A stretch of 5,045 nt of DNA from Aquitalea sp. Its GTDB lineage: Bacteria > Pseudomonadota > Gammaproteobacteria > Burkholderiales > Chromobacteriaceae. The stretch lies in the NCBI GenBank assembly GCA_019232735.1, contig JAFANL010000032.1:1-5045 (forward strand), read 5' to 3'. A program made the position numbers and the translations under genes. Positions 4,228-5,045 of the stretch are shown in pieces; positions within the stretch are counted from its first letter, which is position 1; every line of letters begins with the position of its first letter. Below the pieces are notes generated by a model. The model was not told the origin of the DNA and made no database searches. It saw nothing but the letters and a program-made list of their open reading frames with translations.

Positions 4228-5045
4228 ATGCTGCAGCAACTGAAAAGCGCGCCGCCCGGTGCCATTGCCGGCGAAGCCAGACAGATCACCCGCCTTGCCC
4301 TGCCGATGATGATTGCCCAGGTGGCCCAGGTGGCCACGGGCTTTGTCGATACTGTGATGGCTGGCCGGGTCAGCACGGACGACCTGGCCGCCGTCTCGCT
4401 GGGTGCCAGCATTTTCATTACCGTCTATGTCACGCTGATGGGCGTGGTGACCGCGCTCAACCCCATTTTGTCCCATCAACTGGGCGCCGGTCAGACCGCG
4501 CAGATCGGCGAAACCGGCCGGCAAGGCATCTGGTACGGGCTGTTCGTCGGCCTGCTGGGGGCAGCGGTCATGCTGCTGGCAGAACATCCGCTGCGCCTGT
4601 GGCTGCAATTGCCCAATGATGTGGAGGACAAGGTGATGCTGTTCATCACCGGAACGGCAGTGGGCATGCCGGCCGCCATGATGCACCGCGCCCTGCACGC
4701 CTATGCGTCCAGTCTGAACCGCCCCAAGGTCATCATGGTGGTCAGCCTGATTGCGCTGGCCCTCAACATTCCGCTCAATTACGCCCTCATCCACGGCCTG
4801 TTCGGCCTGCCACGGCTGGGTGGCGCGGGTTGTGGCTGGGCTACCGGCCTCGTGTTCTGGTTCAACTGCCTCACCCTGCTGGCCTATATCTGCGGGCACC
4901 GTCATTTCCGTCCCTATGGCCTGACCAGCCGGATGAGCTGGCCAGACTGGAAGCGTTATGCCGGCTTTCTCAAGCTGGGCCTGCCCATCGGCCTGTCCTT
5001 TTTTGTCGAGGTGAGCCTGTTTTCCTTTATCGCCCTGCTGATTGC
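4228..5045 (+). CDS. norM: MATE-family multidrug efflux protein (NorM type), C-terminus cut by window edge
   Basis: An inner-membrane antiporter that expels cationic drugs and dyes in exchange for Na+ or H+. 272 codons of an expected 450-460 are present, roughly the N-terminal lobe plus the first helix of the second. Typical NorM blocks: EARQITRLALPMMIAQVAQ at 16-34, GFVDTVMAGRVSTDDLAAVSLG at 38-59, and GLPIGLSFFVEVSLFSF at 251-267. Asp41 and Glu261 sit where V. cholerae NorM has its cation-site residues Asp36 and Glu255. Repeated hydrophobic segments at about 60-80, 100-118, 138-156, 168-190 and 205-222 fit membrane helices. No stop occurs before the edge. The start at 4228 is the natural one by family length, but no Shine-Dalgarno precedes it (the upstream bases are C-rich). 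It has its own candidate promoter; read-through from the gene upstream is possible, as that gap holds only a weak hairpin without a T-run. Confidence 0.93.
   Translation, partial: MLQQLKSAPPGAIAGEARQITRLALPMMIAQVAQVATGFVDTVMAGRVSTDDLAAVSLGASIFITVYVTLMGVVTALNPILSHQLGAGQTAQIGETGRQGIWYGLFVGLLGAAVMLLAEHPLRLWLQLPNDVEDKVMLFITGTAVGMPAAMMHRALHAYASSLNRPKVIMVVSLIALALNIPLNYALIHGLFGLPRLGGAGCGWATGLVFWFNCLTLLAYICGHRHFRPYGLTSRMSWPDWKRYAGFLKLGLPIGLSFFVEVSLFSFIALLI

Noticed and set aside
4039..4905. 288-codon minus-strand frame opposite the efflux gene
   Set aside because: Its His/Gln-rich, patternless product is antisense to a clear NorM sequence.

Overview
The window looks like chromosomal DNA of a GC-rich betaproteobacterium. 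The protein sequences and the gene order pcnB-folK-deoxynucleoside kinase suggest Neisseriales, for example the Chromobacterium/Aquitalea/Vogesella group. That placement is an inference from family resemblance, not a database result. No mobile element, CRISPR array, tRNA or rRNA was seen.

Left half, minus strand (1-2491): a tight housekeeping operon read right to left. It encodes poly(A) polymerase PcnB, the folate enzyme FolK (start overlaps the pcnB stop by 4 bases) and a deoxynucleoside kinase that runs off the left edge. A perfect TATAAT box lies about 58 bases upstream of the pcnB start. A 219-base divergent intergenic region (2492-2710) also carries a candidate promoter for the plus-strand gene, with a palindrome inside its spacer.

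Middle, plus strand (2711-3448): a homologue of the PolB-like 3'-5' exonuclease family in which nearly all catalytic acidic residues appear to be replaced. It is probably a pseudo-enzyme.

The most interesting stretch is 3445-3779. A consensus TTGACA box overlaps the stop codon of the exonuclease-like gene and leads into a convincing SAM-II (sam-alpha) riboswitch aptamer at 3481-3533. An intrinsic terminator follows directly (3541-3582). About 190 bases downstream is a second, diverged copy of the same aptamer (3669-3721), with a compensatory base-pair change in its P1 stem. It abuts a strong GGAGA-loop hairpin (3718-3745), and a small hairpin then covers the Shine-Dalgarno sequence of the next gene. 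The likely target is an unrecognised 99-residue protein (3780-4079), not a known methionine-cycle gene. A tandem SAM-II arrangement in front of an orphan gene is the best candidate here for an undescribed system.

Right end (4228-5045): the first 272 codons of a MATE/NorM-type multidrug efflux pump. It has its own candidate promoter but could also receive read-through from the riboswitch-controlled transcript, since no clear terminator separates the two.
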